In this document: positions 1-8,147 of the stretch, in pieces
Layout: each line of letters opens with the position of its first letter
Position numbering within the stretch: position 1 is the stretch's first letter
Assembly (NCBI GenBank): GCA_964403795.1
Contig: CAYOHP010000012.1
Location: 11,402-75,401, forward strand
Direction: 5' to 3'
DNA length: 64,000 nt
From: CAYOHP01 sp964403795 [NCBI: uncultured bacterium]
Lineage (GTDB): Bacteria > Muiribacteriota > UBA6191 > CAZXTJ01
Made by a program: the position numbers and the translations under genes
The notes under the pieces: generated by a model
The model's input: only the letters and a program-made list of their open reading frames with translations
Databases searched by the model: none
What the model was told of the DNA's origin: nothing

Positions 1-1938
1 GGTCTCCAAATTCTCGAATTGCTCCGAACCTTGTGGCAGGAAGAGCGGATAGTTGTGCCCGGCGTTCGAGAACACGAGCGACATGGAGCGGGGGTCGAGG
101 ATGGCCAGGAACATCGTGATGTAGCGGGCGGCCTGGGTATCCCTGCGCAGGAAGCGACTGGTCCTGGCCAGGATCTCGGACGGTGCGGAGGTGATGGTGG
201 AGAGGATCTGCACCAGGCTCCGGCCCATGGCCATGACCAGGGCCGAGGCGATGTCATGGCCGGCCACGTCGGCGATCACGACCATCATCCGACCGTCCGG
301 GAGCGGGATGAAGTCGTAGTAATCGCCCCCGACCCGGTTGGCCAGGGTGTAGGTGGCGGCGAACTCGAAGAACTGGCTCTCGGGCATGGTCCGTGGCAGG
401 AGGAGTTCCTGGACCTTCTGGGCGTCCTCGATCTCGCGATTCAGCTTTTCCTGCTGGAGCTTGGACTTGAGCAGGTTGAACTTCTCGATCGAGGCGGCGG
501 CCAGGTTGGCGAGCGAGGAGACGATCTCCAGGTCGTCCTCCCGGAAGCCTTCCTCGGTCTCGGAGTTGACCAGGTTGATGATCCCGAACACCTTGTCGCC
601 GGAGACCAACGGGACCGACATCAGGTTCGAGATGGCCTCATCGCGGGGACGGGTGCTGCGGAACCTCGGATCGCTGGCGCCCTGGTTGGCGATGATGCCC
701 TTGCGGGCGGCCACCGCCGCGCCCGCCACGCCCTCGCCCGGGGCCAGGACCACGGGGTCCCGGAGCAGCGGATCCGAGCCGGTCACCAGACGGGTCAGGT
801 AGCCGTTGAGCTTCCGCTCGTACATCATGAGGCTGACCCGCTCGCACTTCACGGCCGAGCGGCTCTGCTCCAGGATCGCCCGCAGGACGGACTCGATGTC
901 GGGCGCCATGTTGAGGTGGCGGCTCGCCTCGTAGAGGGCCGAGAGCTCCCCGAGCTTGCGGTCCAGCTTCCGGTTGGTCTCGATGATGCTCTGGAGGCTC
1001 TTCTGGAGCTGGACGTTGGTCTTCTCGAGGAACTCCTGGTTGGTCCGCAGGTCGGCCGTGAGACGGGCGTTGTCGATGGCGATGGCGGCCTGGTTGGCCA
1101 GGGCCGAGAAGAACGAGGAGTCCTCCTCGGTGTAGTAGCGGACGCTCTCCCGGGCGTCGATGTAGAGGCATCCCAACAGCTTGTCGGCGCAGCGCAGCGG
1201 GGAGCACATGATCGACAGGATCCGCTGGCTGATGATGGATTCGGACTGGTAGCGGGGGTCCTCCGCCACATTGGTGGAGACCAGGGTCTTCTCCTGCTCG
1301 ATCACCTTGCGGGCGAAGGACCCGGAGTAGGTGAGCGTCTCCCCGTCGAGGAGGTCCCGCTCCATGTTCTTCGAGTAGGCCGGGACCAGCTGGCGGTTCT
1401 CGTCGAGCAGCATGATGAAGCCGCGGTCGGCCTGCATCAGGTTCAGGACCTTCTCGAGGATCTTGTCGAGGACCTGATCGGTGTCCGCGATCCGGGCCAG
1501 CTGGGCGCCGACCTCGATCAGGGCCTCGAGCTCCCGGACCGTCTTCGGGAGGTCCTTGTGGTAGATCCGGGTGGTCTGGTCCAGGCTGTCGGCGCGACGG
1601 TCGGAGGGCTTGGACTGGTGTTCCGCCCACTGCTGGACCTTGATGTCGTCGAGCCGGTCGAGCCACAGGAGGGCCGCGTAGCCCCCCAGGGAGATGGTGT
1701 CGCCATCCACCAGGACCCGCTCCCGGACCTGCTCCTTGTTCACGAAGACGAAGTTGGTCGAGTTCTGGTCCTGGACGAGGTAGTCGCCGCCCTTGCGGAC
1801 GATCTGGGCGTGTTTCCGGGAGATCCCCTTCAGGGCGACCACCACGTCGTTGTCCTTGCGGGCTCCGATGGAGAGCGAATCCCCGACCGCATGCGGGGTC
1901 GTGGTCCCGTCGGGATGGAGGAGGACGACGAAGGGCAT
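1..1938 (-). CDS. FHA-GAF-GAF-PP2C (SpoIIE-type) signalling phosphatase, C-terminus cut by window edge
   Basis: Reading from ATG at 1938 gives 646 codons with no stop before the window edge, so the 3' end is missing. Residues about 1-95 form an FHA domain (GISRKH and a following DGDTISLGG strand), a phosphothreonine-binding module. Two GAF sensory domains follow (about 140-290 and 330-465), separated by a helical linker. The C-terminus starts a PP2C/SpoIIE phosphatase domain (NRVGGDYYDF, then VIADVAGHDIASALVMA) with the metal-binding Gly-Asp and Asp residues intact. Such proteins dephosphorylate anti-sigma-factor antagonists or similar partners in response to kinase or ligand input. The FHA module suggests coupling to a Ser/Thr kinase such as the one at 55086-56738 (inference). 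The GAF ligand is unknown. No clear Shine-Dalgarno sequence precedes the ATG, and a sigma-70-like promoter lies 36 bases upstream. Confidence 0.85.
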   Translation of the reverse strand, partial: MPFVVLLHPDGTTTPHAVGDSLSIGARKDNDVVVALKGISRKHAQIVRKGGDYLVQDQNSTNFVFVNKEQVRERVLVDGDTISLGGYAALLWLDRLDDIKVQQWAEHQSKPSDRRADSLDQTTRIYHKDLPKTVRELEALIEVGAQLARIADTDQVLDKILEKVLNLMQADRGFIMLLDENRQLVPAYSKNMERDLLDGETLTYSGSFARKVIEQEKTLVSTNVAEDPRYQSESIISQRILSIMCSPLRCADKLLGCLYIDARESVRYYTEEDSSFFSALANQAAIAIDNARLTADLRTNQEFLEKTNVQLQKSLQSIIETNRKLDRKLGELSALYEASRHLNMAPDIESVLRAILEQSRSAVKCERVSLMMYERKLNGYLTRLVTGSDPLLRDPVVLAPGEGVAGAAVAARKGIIANQGASDPRFRSTRPRDEAISNLMSVPLVSGDKVFGIINLVNSETEEGFREDDLEIVSSLANLAAASIEKFNLLKSKLQQEKLNREIEDAQKVQELLLPRTMPESQFFEFAATYTLANRVGGDYYDFIPLPDGRMMVVIADVAGHDIASALVMAMGRSLVQILSTITSAPSEILARTSRFLRRDTQAARYITMFLAILDPRSMSLVFSNAGHNYPLFLPQGSEQFENLET

Positions 1939-1973
1939 GGGAGGCGGGAGGGAGCGGCCCTCCCGACCGGGCG

Positions 1974-2002
1974 AGTGTAACTTGGGTGCCGGACCCGCGC
2001 AA
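1974..2002 (-). promoter_or_regulatory. Sigma-70-like promoter of the FHA-GAF-PP2C gene
   Basis: On the minus strand TTGCGC (2002-1997) is followed after exactly 17 bases by TACACT (1979-1974). Each hexamer matches the consensus at 4 of 6 positions. It lies 36 bases upstream of the ATG at 1938 and in the only upstream space of that gene. Confidence 0.45.
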
Positions 2003-2098
2003 GGAGCGGGCCCAGGGGGCGAGATCGGCATCACGGCGGGCGTCACGAGGGATTTGCCGGCGCCCCAGGGAGGGGGACCGACGGGTTCCCGGGCGTGC

Positions 2099-2104
2099 TA
2101 GACT
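2099..2104 (+). promoter_or_regulatory. Extended -10 element in front of the SRP RNA
   Basis: TAGACT preceded by TGC (the extended -10 form TGCTAGACT, 2096-2104) lies 12 bases before the predicted 5' strand of the SRP RNA terminal helix. No good -35 was found. The same TGCTANNNT arrangement recurs before other genes in the window. Confidence 0.4.
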
Positions 2105-2115
2105 CCCGGTCCTCA

Positions 2116-2328
2116 GGGGCCGTGCCCTCGGAAACCACCAGCCGGTCCGCGTCCGGGCCGGGCACGTGGTGTCGAAGGTCGGGTCCGTGGGTGGCGAGGC
2201 GCCTCGAACCAGGTCAGGTCCGGAAGGAAGCAGCCTTAAGAGTCCCGCCTCGGGTACCTGCGGAGTGCCCGACTGGAGCCAACGACCCGGATGCCGAGCG
2301 GTCCCGCTCGGTCCGGGGGCACGGCCCC
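2116..2328 (+). ncRNA. ffs: Signal recognition particle RNA (extended form)
   Basis: The universally conserved SRP domain IV signature is present at about 2208-2238 (CAGGTCAGGTCCGGAAGG then AAGCAGCC), the GGAA-capped hairpin with asymmetric loop that binds Ffh. A 12-base strand at 2116-2127 pairs perfectly with 2317-2328, closing a molecule of about 213 nt. Further pairing, such as CGAGGCG on the 5' side with CGCCTCG just after the signature, supports one long rod. This is about twice the length of the ~110 nt E. coli 4.5S RNA and nearer the long SRP RNAs. I could not confirm an Alu domain by eye. The exact ends are uncertain by several bases. The RNA works with Ffh and FtsY in co-translational membrane targeting. 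Confidence 0.88.
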
Positions 2329-2560
2329 GTTCTCCTTTGCAGCTCGGGCCAAGGCCCTCGCTCGCGGACGGGCTCCGCCTCCGCTGCTCCCCCGGGGTGA
2401 ACCCGGGGCGCTCCGCCTCCGCCCGTTCTCCTCTGCAGCTCGGGCCAAGACCCTCGCTCGCGGCGGGCTCCGCCTCCGCTGCTCCCCCGGGGTGAACCCG
2501 GGGCGCTCCGCCTCCGCCCGTTTCGCGTTGCAGCTCGGGCCGAGACCAGCGCTCGTAGAC
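2327..2560. repeat. 95-96 bp tandem repeat abutting the SRP RNA, 2 good copies plus 1 decayed
   Basis: Copy 1 (2327-2422) and copy 2 (2423-2517) differ at only a few positions. Copy 3 begins at 2518 and is recognisable for about 40 bases (GCAGCTCGGGCC core) before it diverges. Each full unit contains a small inverted repeat, CCCCGGGGTGAACCCGGGG. No reading frame here looks coding, and the rest of the gene-free stretch up to 2837 shows only the two elements listed next. Confidence 0.8.
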
Positions 2561-2700
2561 GGTCCGTGGGGGCTACGTCCTCAGGGGGGCGAGCGGCCCC
2601 CTGGGCTCTGGCTTCCCCCCCGTGACCGGCGAGGCGGGGAATCAGTACCAGGACCGCGCAGAAGCCGCGGCCGATCACGCTCGATCCGGCCCCGACGAGC

Positions 2701-2747
2701 CCAGGGCTCCCCCGCCTCGCGGGGGGCCCGGGGGGAGCCCCTCCGTG
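2701..2747 (-). repeat. 47 bp GC-rich hairpin element, copy 1
   Basis: The reverse complement of this stretch matches 63943-63989 at 45 of 47 positions. On the minus strand it folds with a perfect 10 bp stem (GGGCTCCCCC / GGGGGAGCCC) around a GC-rich loop. It lies in non-coding DNA between the SRP RNA and flgM. It may be a REP-like dispersed palindrome. Confidence 0.7.
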
Positions 2748-2777
2748 CTTACACGAGAGTCCCCCCGTGACAAATAC

Positions 2778-2811
2778 GAGAGCCCGGCTCCCCGAGGGTT
2801 GCCGGGCTCTC
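2778..2811 (-). terminator. Probable terminator of flgM
   Basis: A perfect 11 bp inverted repeat (2778-2788 with 2801-2811, 12-base loop) lies 26 bases after the flgM stop. On the minus strand the stem is followed by the weakly U-rich GTATTTGTC. Confidence 0.6.
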
Positions 2812-2836
2812 TCACGTCACCAGGATCAGGTCCGGG

Positions 2837-3202
2837 TCAGTCCTCGTCAGCCATCAGGCCCGAGGCCAACAGGCGCTCGGCGACCGAACCGGGGTCGACC
2901 GAGTACTCGCCGGAATCGATCCGTGCCTTGAGGTCGCGGATCCTCTGCTCCCGGGCCGGGTCGGTAGCACCCAGCACCAGTCGCACGTCGGACTCGAGCT
3001 GCTTTTGCTCGATGCTCCGATGGAGTTCCCCGTATCCTGCCGCCGAAACTTCGGAACTCGATCCCGTGCCCTTGGTGGCATGGGTCGCAGTCGAAGCGCC
3101 GGTGGCTCCTACACCTTCGGTTCCTCGTACGTCTCCCGTTCGCTCGGTGAGCTTCTTTACGAGGGAGCGGATCGAATCGAGCCGCGTATCAGAGACTTTC
3201 AC
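2837..3202 (-). CDS. flgM: FlgM-like negative regulator of flagellin synthesis (anti-sigma-28)
   Basis: The 121-residue product has a disordered, Gly/Ser/Thr-rich N-terminal half and a C-terminal helix pair. The segment RIRDLKARIDSGEYSVDPGS followed by VAERLL closely matches the FlgM signature (KIAxLKxxIxxGxYxVDxxxVAxxML). FlgM binds sigma-28 (FliA) until the hook-basal body exports it, which delays late flagellar genes. Translation starts at GTG (3202), just downstream of an AGGTGAG Shine-Dalgarno. A sigma-28-like promoter lies upstream and a terminator follows, so it appears monocistronic. No other flagellar gene is in the window, so motility is inferred only from this gene. Confidence 0.8.
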   Translation of the reverse strand: MKVSDTRLDSIRSLVKKLTERTGDVRGTEGVGATGASTATHATKGTGSSSEVSAAGYGELHRSIEQKQLESDVRLVLGATDPAREQRIRDLKARIDSGEYSVDPGSVAERLLASGLMADED

Positions 3203-3256
3203 TTCTCACCTCCCCGGGTGGTCTCGTAGAAGAGCGGAATGTCCCTCCGCTCCTCC

Positions 3257-3283
3257 CTATCGACACCCGGCGGCGATCCGTTA
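3257..3283 (-). promoter_or_regulatory. Sigma-28-like promoter of flgM
   Basis: On the minus strand TAACGGAT (3283-3276), 11 bases of spacer and GTCGATAG (3264-3257) match the sigma-28 consensus TAAAGTTT-N11-GCCGATAA at 5 of 8 and 6 of 8 positions with the exact consensus spacing. It lies 54 bases upstream of the flgM GTG. Control of an anti-sigma-28 gene by sigma-28 is a known arrangement. Confidence 0.5.
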
Positions 3284-3344
3284 TCCGACGCATCGCGGCG
3301 CACTCGGTGGGGAATCGGCGAACGGAGCACAAGTCCACCGAACC

Positions 3345-4169
3345 TTACCACGAGCTGGTGCGGCCATCAAGCGGAAGCGAGCCCGGGGGAGCCCGATCTG
3401 GTGCGGAGGGCTCCGACCAATTTTCCCGGCGGGGAGCGCCCCCGGGACAAATGACCCGGGGCTCGCGAACGATCCCGGAGGGTCGGACCGGCGGGTTGAC
3501 CCGGGGGGTGAAGGCAAGCGAGAGGACGAGGGTCACCGACAGACCCTGGTCCGACAGGAGGCGCTGCATCCTGGCCAGGGTCGCCCCGGTCGTGACGAGG
3601 TCGTCGACGACCAGGACGTTCCCGGGACCGGGACACCGGGAGCGGCCGCTGACGAGCACCGCCTCGACGTGGCGGAACCGTTCCCGGGCCCCCAGCTCGC
3701 GGGTACGACCGGGGAGGTCGCACCGGCGGACCAGACCCGAGAGGAGAGGCAATCCGGTCCGCTCGGCGACCGCCGCGGCCAGGACCCGGGCGGGATGGTG
3801 AGGGCCTGCCGTGGCCCTGGAAGGTGGCGAGCAGACCCCGCGAAGTCCCAGGGACCGGATCAGTCCGGGGGAGACCAGGCTGGCGGCCCGGTCGGCCAGG
3901 ATGCGGGAGAACCTAGGCTGGAAGCCTTCCTTGGCGACCCGGATCAGCGATGCCAGTCCGTCCTGGTAGGGACCGAGAGCGATCCGGGAGCGGCCAGGCA
4001 GGAGCCCCAAGAACCGGGGAGCCGGTCGGTACTCCTCTCCCGGGAGGCCGATCCAGACGGGGGACCTCGCCAGGTCGAGGGCGCAGGCCCGGCACAACGG
4101 GAGGGGGGGGACCCCGCACGCCGCGCACGGGGTCGGGAAGAACCAGGCCAGGAGGTGGTCGAGCCCCAT
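3345..4169 (-). CDS. ComF/GntX-family phosphoribosyltransferase-like protein
   Basis: The chosen start (ATG 4169) gives 274 residues beginning MGLDHLLAWFFPTPCAACG, the usual N-terminus of ComFC/GntX proteins; an ATG at 4223 would add 18 residues. The N-terminus has a CxxC...CxxC zinc-ribbon-like motif (CAAC and CRAC). The C-terminal half has the type I phosphoribosyltransferase loop VLVVDDLVTTGATL. ComFC proteins support DNA uptake and transformation in several bacteria. The catalytic activity, if any, is unknown. It is the last gene of the run skp-lpxD-lpxC/fabZ-lpxA, 71 bases after lpxA. The last ~40 residues after the PRT fold are Pro/Arg-rich and look disordered. Confidence 0.8.
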   Translation of the reverse strand: MGLDHLLAWFFPTPCAACGVPPLPLCRACALDLARSPVWIGLPGEEYRPAPRFLGLLPGRSRIALGPYQDGLASLIRVAKEGFQPRFSRILADRAASLVSPGLIRSLGLRGVCSPPSRATAGPHHPARVLAAAVAERTGLPLLSGLVRRCDLPGRTRELGARERFRHVEAVLVSGRSRCPGPGNVLVVDDLVTTGATLARMQRLLSDQGLSVTLVLSLAFTPRVNPPVRPSGIVREPRVICPGGAPRRENWSEPSAPDRAPPGSLPLDGRTSSW

Positions 4170-4240
4170 CCGGGAGAGACTCCACCGGCAGCCGCCGGGA
4201 ATGCCACTCGCACCGGCTGGCATTCGCCCGGTGCGGCGGA

Positions 4241-5017
4241 TCAGTTCCGGGTGATGCCCCTCTCGGAGCGCCGCAGGAAGTCGAGCAGGGAGAGGACCTC
4301 GGGTGCCGTCTCGACCTCCTGCTCGACCGCTTCGATGGCCTGGGAGACGTTGTAGTCGGATCGGAAGATCAGGGTGTAGGCCCGGCGCAGCGACCGCCTG
4401 GCCTCGGGGCTGATGTCCCGCCGTTCCAGCCCGACCGAGTTCAGCCCGAAGACCTTGAGGGGGCTGCCGCTGACCCGGATGAAAGGCGGAACGTCCTTCA
4501 CGACCTTGGACCAGCCGCCCACGTAGGCGAGGCGCCCGATCTTCACGAACTGATGGACACCCACGTAGCCGCCGAGTCCGGCGTGATCCTCGACCTGGAC
4601 GTGTCCGGCGAGGGTGGTGACGTTCGAGATGGTGATGTGGCTGCCCAGGATGCAGTCATGGGCCACATGGCAGTAGGCCAGGATCGCGTTGTGGTTCCCG
4701 ATCACCGTCTTGCCGCCAGGAGCCGTCGCCCGGTTCACGGTGACGTACTCGCGGAAGATGTTCTCGTCCCCGATCTCGACGAAGCTGTCCTCGCCCTTGT
4801 ACTTGAGATCCTGGCTCTCGGACCCGATCACCGCTCCGGTGTAGATGCGGTTGTTCTTCCCGATGCGGGTGAACCGTCCGATCAGGACATGGGCTCCGAC
4901 CTGGGTGCCCTCCCCGATCGTGACGTCGGCCTCGATCACGCTATAGGGGCCAACGCTGACGCCCTCGCCGAGTTCGGCTCGGGGACTGACCACGGCAGTG
5001 GGGTGGATGTCGACCAC
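4241..5017 (-). CDS. lpxA: Acyl-ACP--UDP-N-acetylglucosamine O-acyltransferase
   Basis: LpxA catalyses the first step of lipid A synthesis in the cytoplasm, moving a 3-hydroxyacyl chain from ACP to the 3-OH of UDP-GlcNAc. The 258-residue product has the left-handed beta-helix hexapeptide repeats through about residue 190. It has the family signatures IGSESQDLKYKGE, NRATAPGG and the catalytic-His region AYCHVAHDCILG. The helical C-terminus follows (LRRAYTLIFRSDYNVSQAIEAV). Length is normal for the family. Start is GTG at 5017 (VDIHPTAVV). It lies 27 bases after lpxC-fabZ in an operon of envelope genes. Confidence 0.96.
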   Translation of the reverse strand: MVDIHPTAVVSPRAELGEGVSVGPYSVIEADVTIGEGTQVGAHVLIGRFTRIGKNNRIYTGAVIGSESQDLKYKGEDSFVEIGDENIFREYVTVNRATAPGGKTVIGNHNAILAYCHVAHDCILGSHITISNVTTLAGHVQVEDHAGLGGYVGVHQFVKIGRLAYVGGWSKVVKDVPPFIRVSGSPLKVFGLNSVGLERRDISPEARRSLRRAYTLIFRSDYNVSQAIEAVEQEVETAPEVLSLLDFLRRSERGITRN

Positions 5018-5044
5018 GGTAGGGGTATTCTGGTACCACCCCGA

Positions 5045-6343
5045 TCAATCGATCAAGGTGAATTTCAGGGTCCCTGTGGCCGCCACTTGGCCTCCGACCC
5101 GCGCCGTACCCTTGGCCCTCCCCATGGAGAGCTTGACCTTCTCGACCTCGATCTCGAGTTCGACCAGGTCCCCCGGGACGATGGGCTGGCGGAAGACCAC
5201 GCCGTCGAGACCGGTGAAGAAGGGCGTCTTTCCCTGGAAGCTCGGTTGGCAGAGCATCGTCACGCCTGCCACCTGGGCCAGGGCCTCCATGATGAGGACT
5301 CCCGGCATGATGGGGCGTCCCGGGAAGTGTCCCTGGAAGAACGGCTCGTCGATGGTCACGGCCTTGACGCCCAGGGCCCGCTTGCCCACCTCCAGCTCCG
5401 TGATCCGGTCGACCAGGAGGAAGGGATACCGGTGGGGGAGGATCTTCTGGATGGCCCGGATGTCGAGCGGCACCGACGGGGTGGCGGCCTTGGTGGCGGC
5501 CAGGGCACCGTCCTTGAACAGTCGCTCGATCAGCCGGGTGTTCTGGAGGTGGCCGCTCCGGTAGGCCAGGAAGTGACCGTGGATCCGGGCTCCGGCCAGG
5601 GAGAGATCCCCGATCATGTCGAGGATCTTGTGGCGCACGAACTCGTCCGGGTGGCGCAGACCCTGGGGATTCATGATCTGGTCCCCGTCCACCACCACCG
5701 CGTTCTCGAGGCTCCCACCCAGCGCCAGACCCGCACTGCGGAGCTGCTCGACCTCCTGGCGCAGGCAGAAGGTACGGGCATCCATGATCTCGGTCCGGAA
5801 GGTGTCGGGATCGACGACCACGGTTCGGCTCTGGGTACCGATCGCGGTTCCCGGATACTCGAGGGTAAGGGTGATCCGGAAGTCCTCGCACGGGAGCGCA
5901 GTGACGCTGCCCCTACCGGAGTGGTAGGTCACCGGGAACAGGACCTGGTATCGCCTGCGAGGGGGATCCTGGTCGATGACGCCCGCTTCCTGGATGGCCG
6001 CCACGAAGGCTGCCGCCGAACCGTCCATGGCGGGAGGCTCCGGGGCGTCGAGCCGGACCACCAGGTTGTCGACTCCCAATCCGGCTGCCGCGGCCAGGAG
6101 GTGCTCAACGGTGTGGACTTCGTGACCGTCCCGGCGCAGCAGGGTCTCCCGGGAGCCAGGGACCACGAAACGGCGATCCGCGGGAATGGTGGGCGTTCCC
6201 GGGAGGTCGTCCCGGACGAACACGACTCCTGCATCCGGAGGTCCCGGTTCGAGGGTCATCCGCACCGGCTTCCCGCCATGCAGGCCCACACCTTCGAGGG
6301 TGGCGGAACCTGCCAGGGTGCGCTGGCAGTCGGGGGAAGCCAC
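5045..6343 (-). CDS. lpxC/fabZ: Bifunctional LpxC deacetylase / FabZ dehydratase fusion
   Basis: Residues about 1-275 are LpxC, the zinc-dependent UDP-3-O-acyl-GlcNAc deacetylase that commits flux to lipid A. Visible are the Zn-site HTVEHLLAA, the second site RHKILDMIGDLSL and the catalytic-His loop GHFLAYRSGH. Residues about 285-432 are FabZ, the 3-hydroxyacyl-ACP dehydratase, with LPHRYPFLLVDRI and the active-site motif GHFPGRPIMPGVLIMEALAQ. Both domains look complete. The fusion is known in Bacteroidota and some other diderms and couples two enzymes that compete for hydroxyacyl-ACP. Start is GTG at 6343, 5 bases after the lpxD stop. Confidence 0.95.
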   Translation of the reverse strand: MASPDCQRTLAGSATLEGVGLHGGKPVRMTLEPGPPDAGVVFVRDDLPGTPTIPADRRFVVPGSRETLLRRDGHEVHTVEHLLAAAAGLGVDNLVVRLDAPEPPAMDGSAAAFVAAIQEAGVIDQDPPRRRYQVLFPVTYHSGRGSVTALPCEDFRITLTLEYPGTAIGTQSRTVVVDPDTFRTEIMDARTFCLRQEVEQLRSAGLALGGSLENAVVVDGDQIMNPQGLRHPDEFVRHKILDMIGDLSLAGARIHGHFLAYRSGHLQNTRLIERLFKDGALAATKAATPSVPLDIRAIQKILPHRYPFLLVDRITELEVGKRALGVKAVTIDEPFFQGHFPGRPIMPGVLIMEALAQVAGVTMLCQPSFQGKTPFFTGLDGVVFRQPIVPGDLVELEIEVEKVKLSMGRAKGTARVGGQVAATGTLKFTLID

Positions 6344-6348
6344 GGGGA

Positions 6349-7422
<1,074 letters not shown>

Positions 7423-7442
7423 GGGATTCTCCCGGAGGCCGA

Positions 7443-7982
7443 TCACTTGCCGCCGGCAGCCGTCGCCTTGCCGGGGACCTCGCCGCCGAGCGAGGTGATC
7501 AGGGCCTCTGTGAGGTCCTCGGACTCCCCGTAGTAGGCCCACTGCTTCTCGATCACGAGATCGATGCGGCGGGTGCGGGCCAGCTTGGAGAGGGCCGTCT
7601 TGACGGCCTCCCGGATCTTCTCGAACTCCTCCTGCTCCAGATCCTGGAGCTTGGTCTTGTAGCGCTGGAACTTGGTCTGGAGCTCGAAGAGGAGGCGACG
7701 CTTGGTGTTCTCCCGCTCCTTGACCTGGGCATCGTCCTTGGCGCCGGGCTTGGGGGCGTCCTTGCCGGGCTCGGAGAGTTCCTCGATCTTGCGACGATCC
7801 CGATCGATCTCCTCCTGGTACTCGTCCTTCTTCTGCTTCAGGAAGTAGGTGGTCTTGATGACCTCCGGGTACTGCCGGTAGACGAGCGCCATGTCGACGA
7901 CCCCGACCCGCTGCTGGGCCGAGGCCGAGGGGGCGAGGGAGAACAGGGCCAGGAGGGCAGTCGCCAGAACGATGCGCGCCAT
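7443..7982 (-). CDS. skp: Skp/OmpH-family periplasmic chaperone
   Basis: The 179-residue product has a signal peptide (MARIVLATALLALFSLAPSA) cut near SASA-QQ. A short beta strand follows (RVGVVDMALVYRQYP), then a long charged helical region that would form the Skp tentacles. A returning strand, RRIDLVIEKQWAYYG, completes the family pattern. Skp holds unfolded outer-membrane proteins in the periplasm before BamA delivery. The charged insertion around residues 68-82 (EPGKDAPKPGAKDDAQ) is longer than in E. coli. Start ATG 7982 is chosen because GAGGAG lies 6 bases upstream. It heads the lipid A operon, the classical skp-lpxD order, but bamA is not adjacent. Confidence 0.92.
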   Translation of the reverse strand: MARIVLATALLALFSLAPSASAQQRVGVVDMALVYRQYPEVIKTTYFLKQKKDEYQEEIDRDRRKIEELSEPGKDAPKPGAKDDAQVKERENTKRRLLFELQTKFQRYKTKLQDLEQEEFEKIREAVKTALSKLARTRRIDLVIEKQWAYYGESEDLTEALITSLGGEVPGKATAAGGK

Positions 7983-8060
7983 AGACATCTCCTCGAGACG
8001 TGGTCGTCTCATGCCGGCCAGGGCGGCCCCGCCGGGGCTGCTCCGGAGACCGGATCAGGC

Positions 8061-8069
8061 ATAGTAACA
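8061..8069 (-). promoter_or_regulatory. Extended -10 promoter of the skp-lpx operon
   Basis: TGTTACTAT on the minus strand is a strong extended -10 (TACTAT matches TATAAT at 5 of 6), 78 bases upstream of the skp ATG and the only AT-rich spot in that gap. No convincing -35 was seen. Confidence 0.5.
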
Positions 8070-8147
8070 ACCCGGGCTTCCGGCAGGCAACCGGGGCCCT
8101 GACCATGGGTGTCCGGACGGGGCGTCGGGTGACGCGGCGTCCGGCAC

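Noticed and set aside
2560-2700. Possible tRNA or other structured RNA after the tandem repeat
   Set aside because: No tRNA T-loop or acceptor pairing could be built. I see nothing recognisable here.
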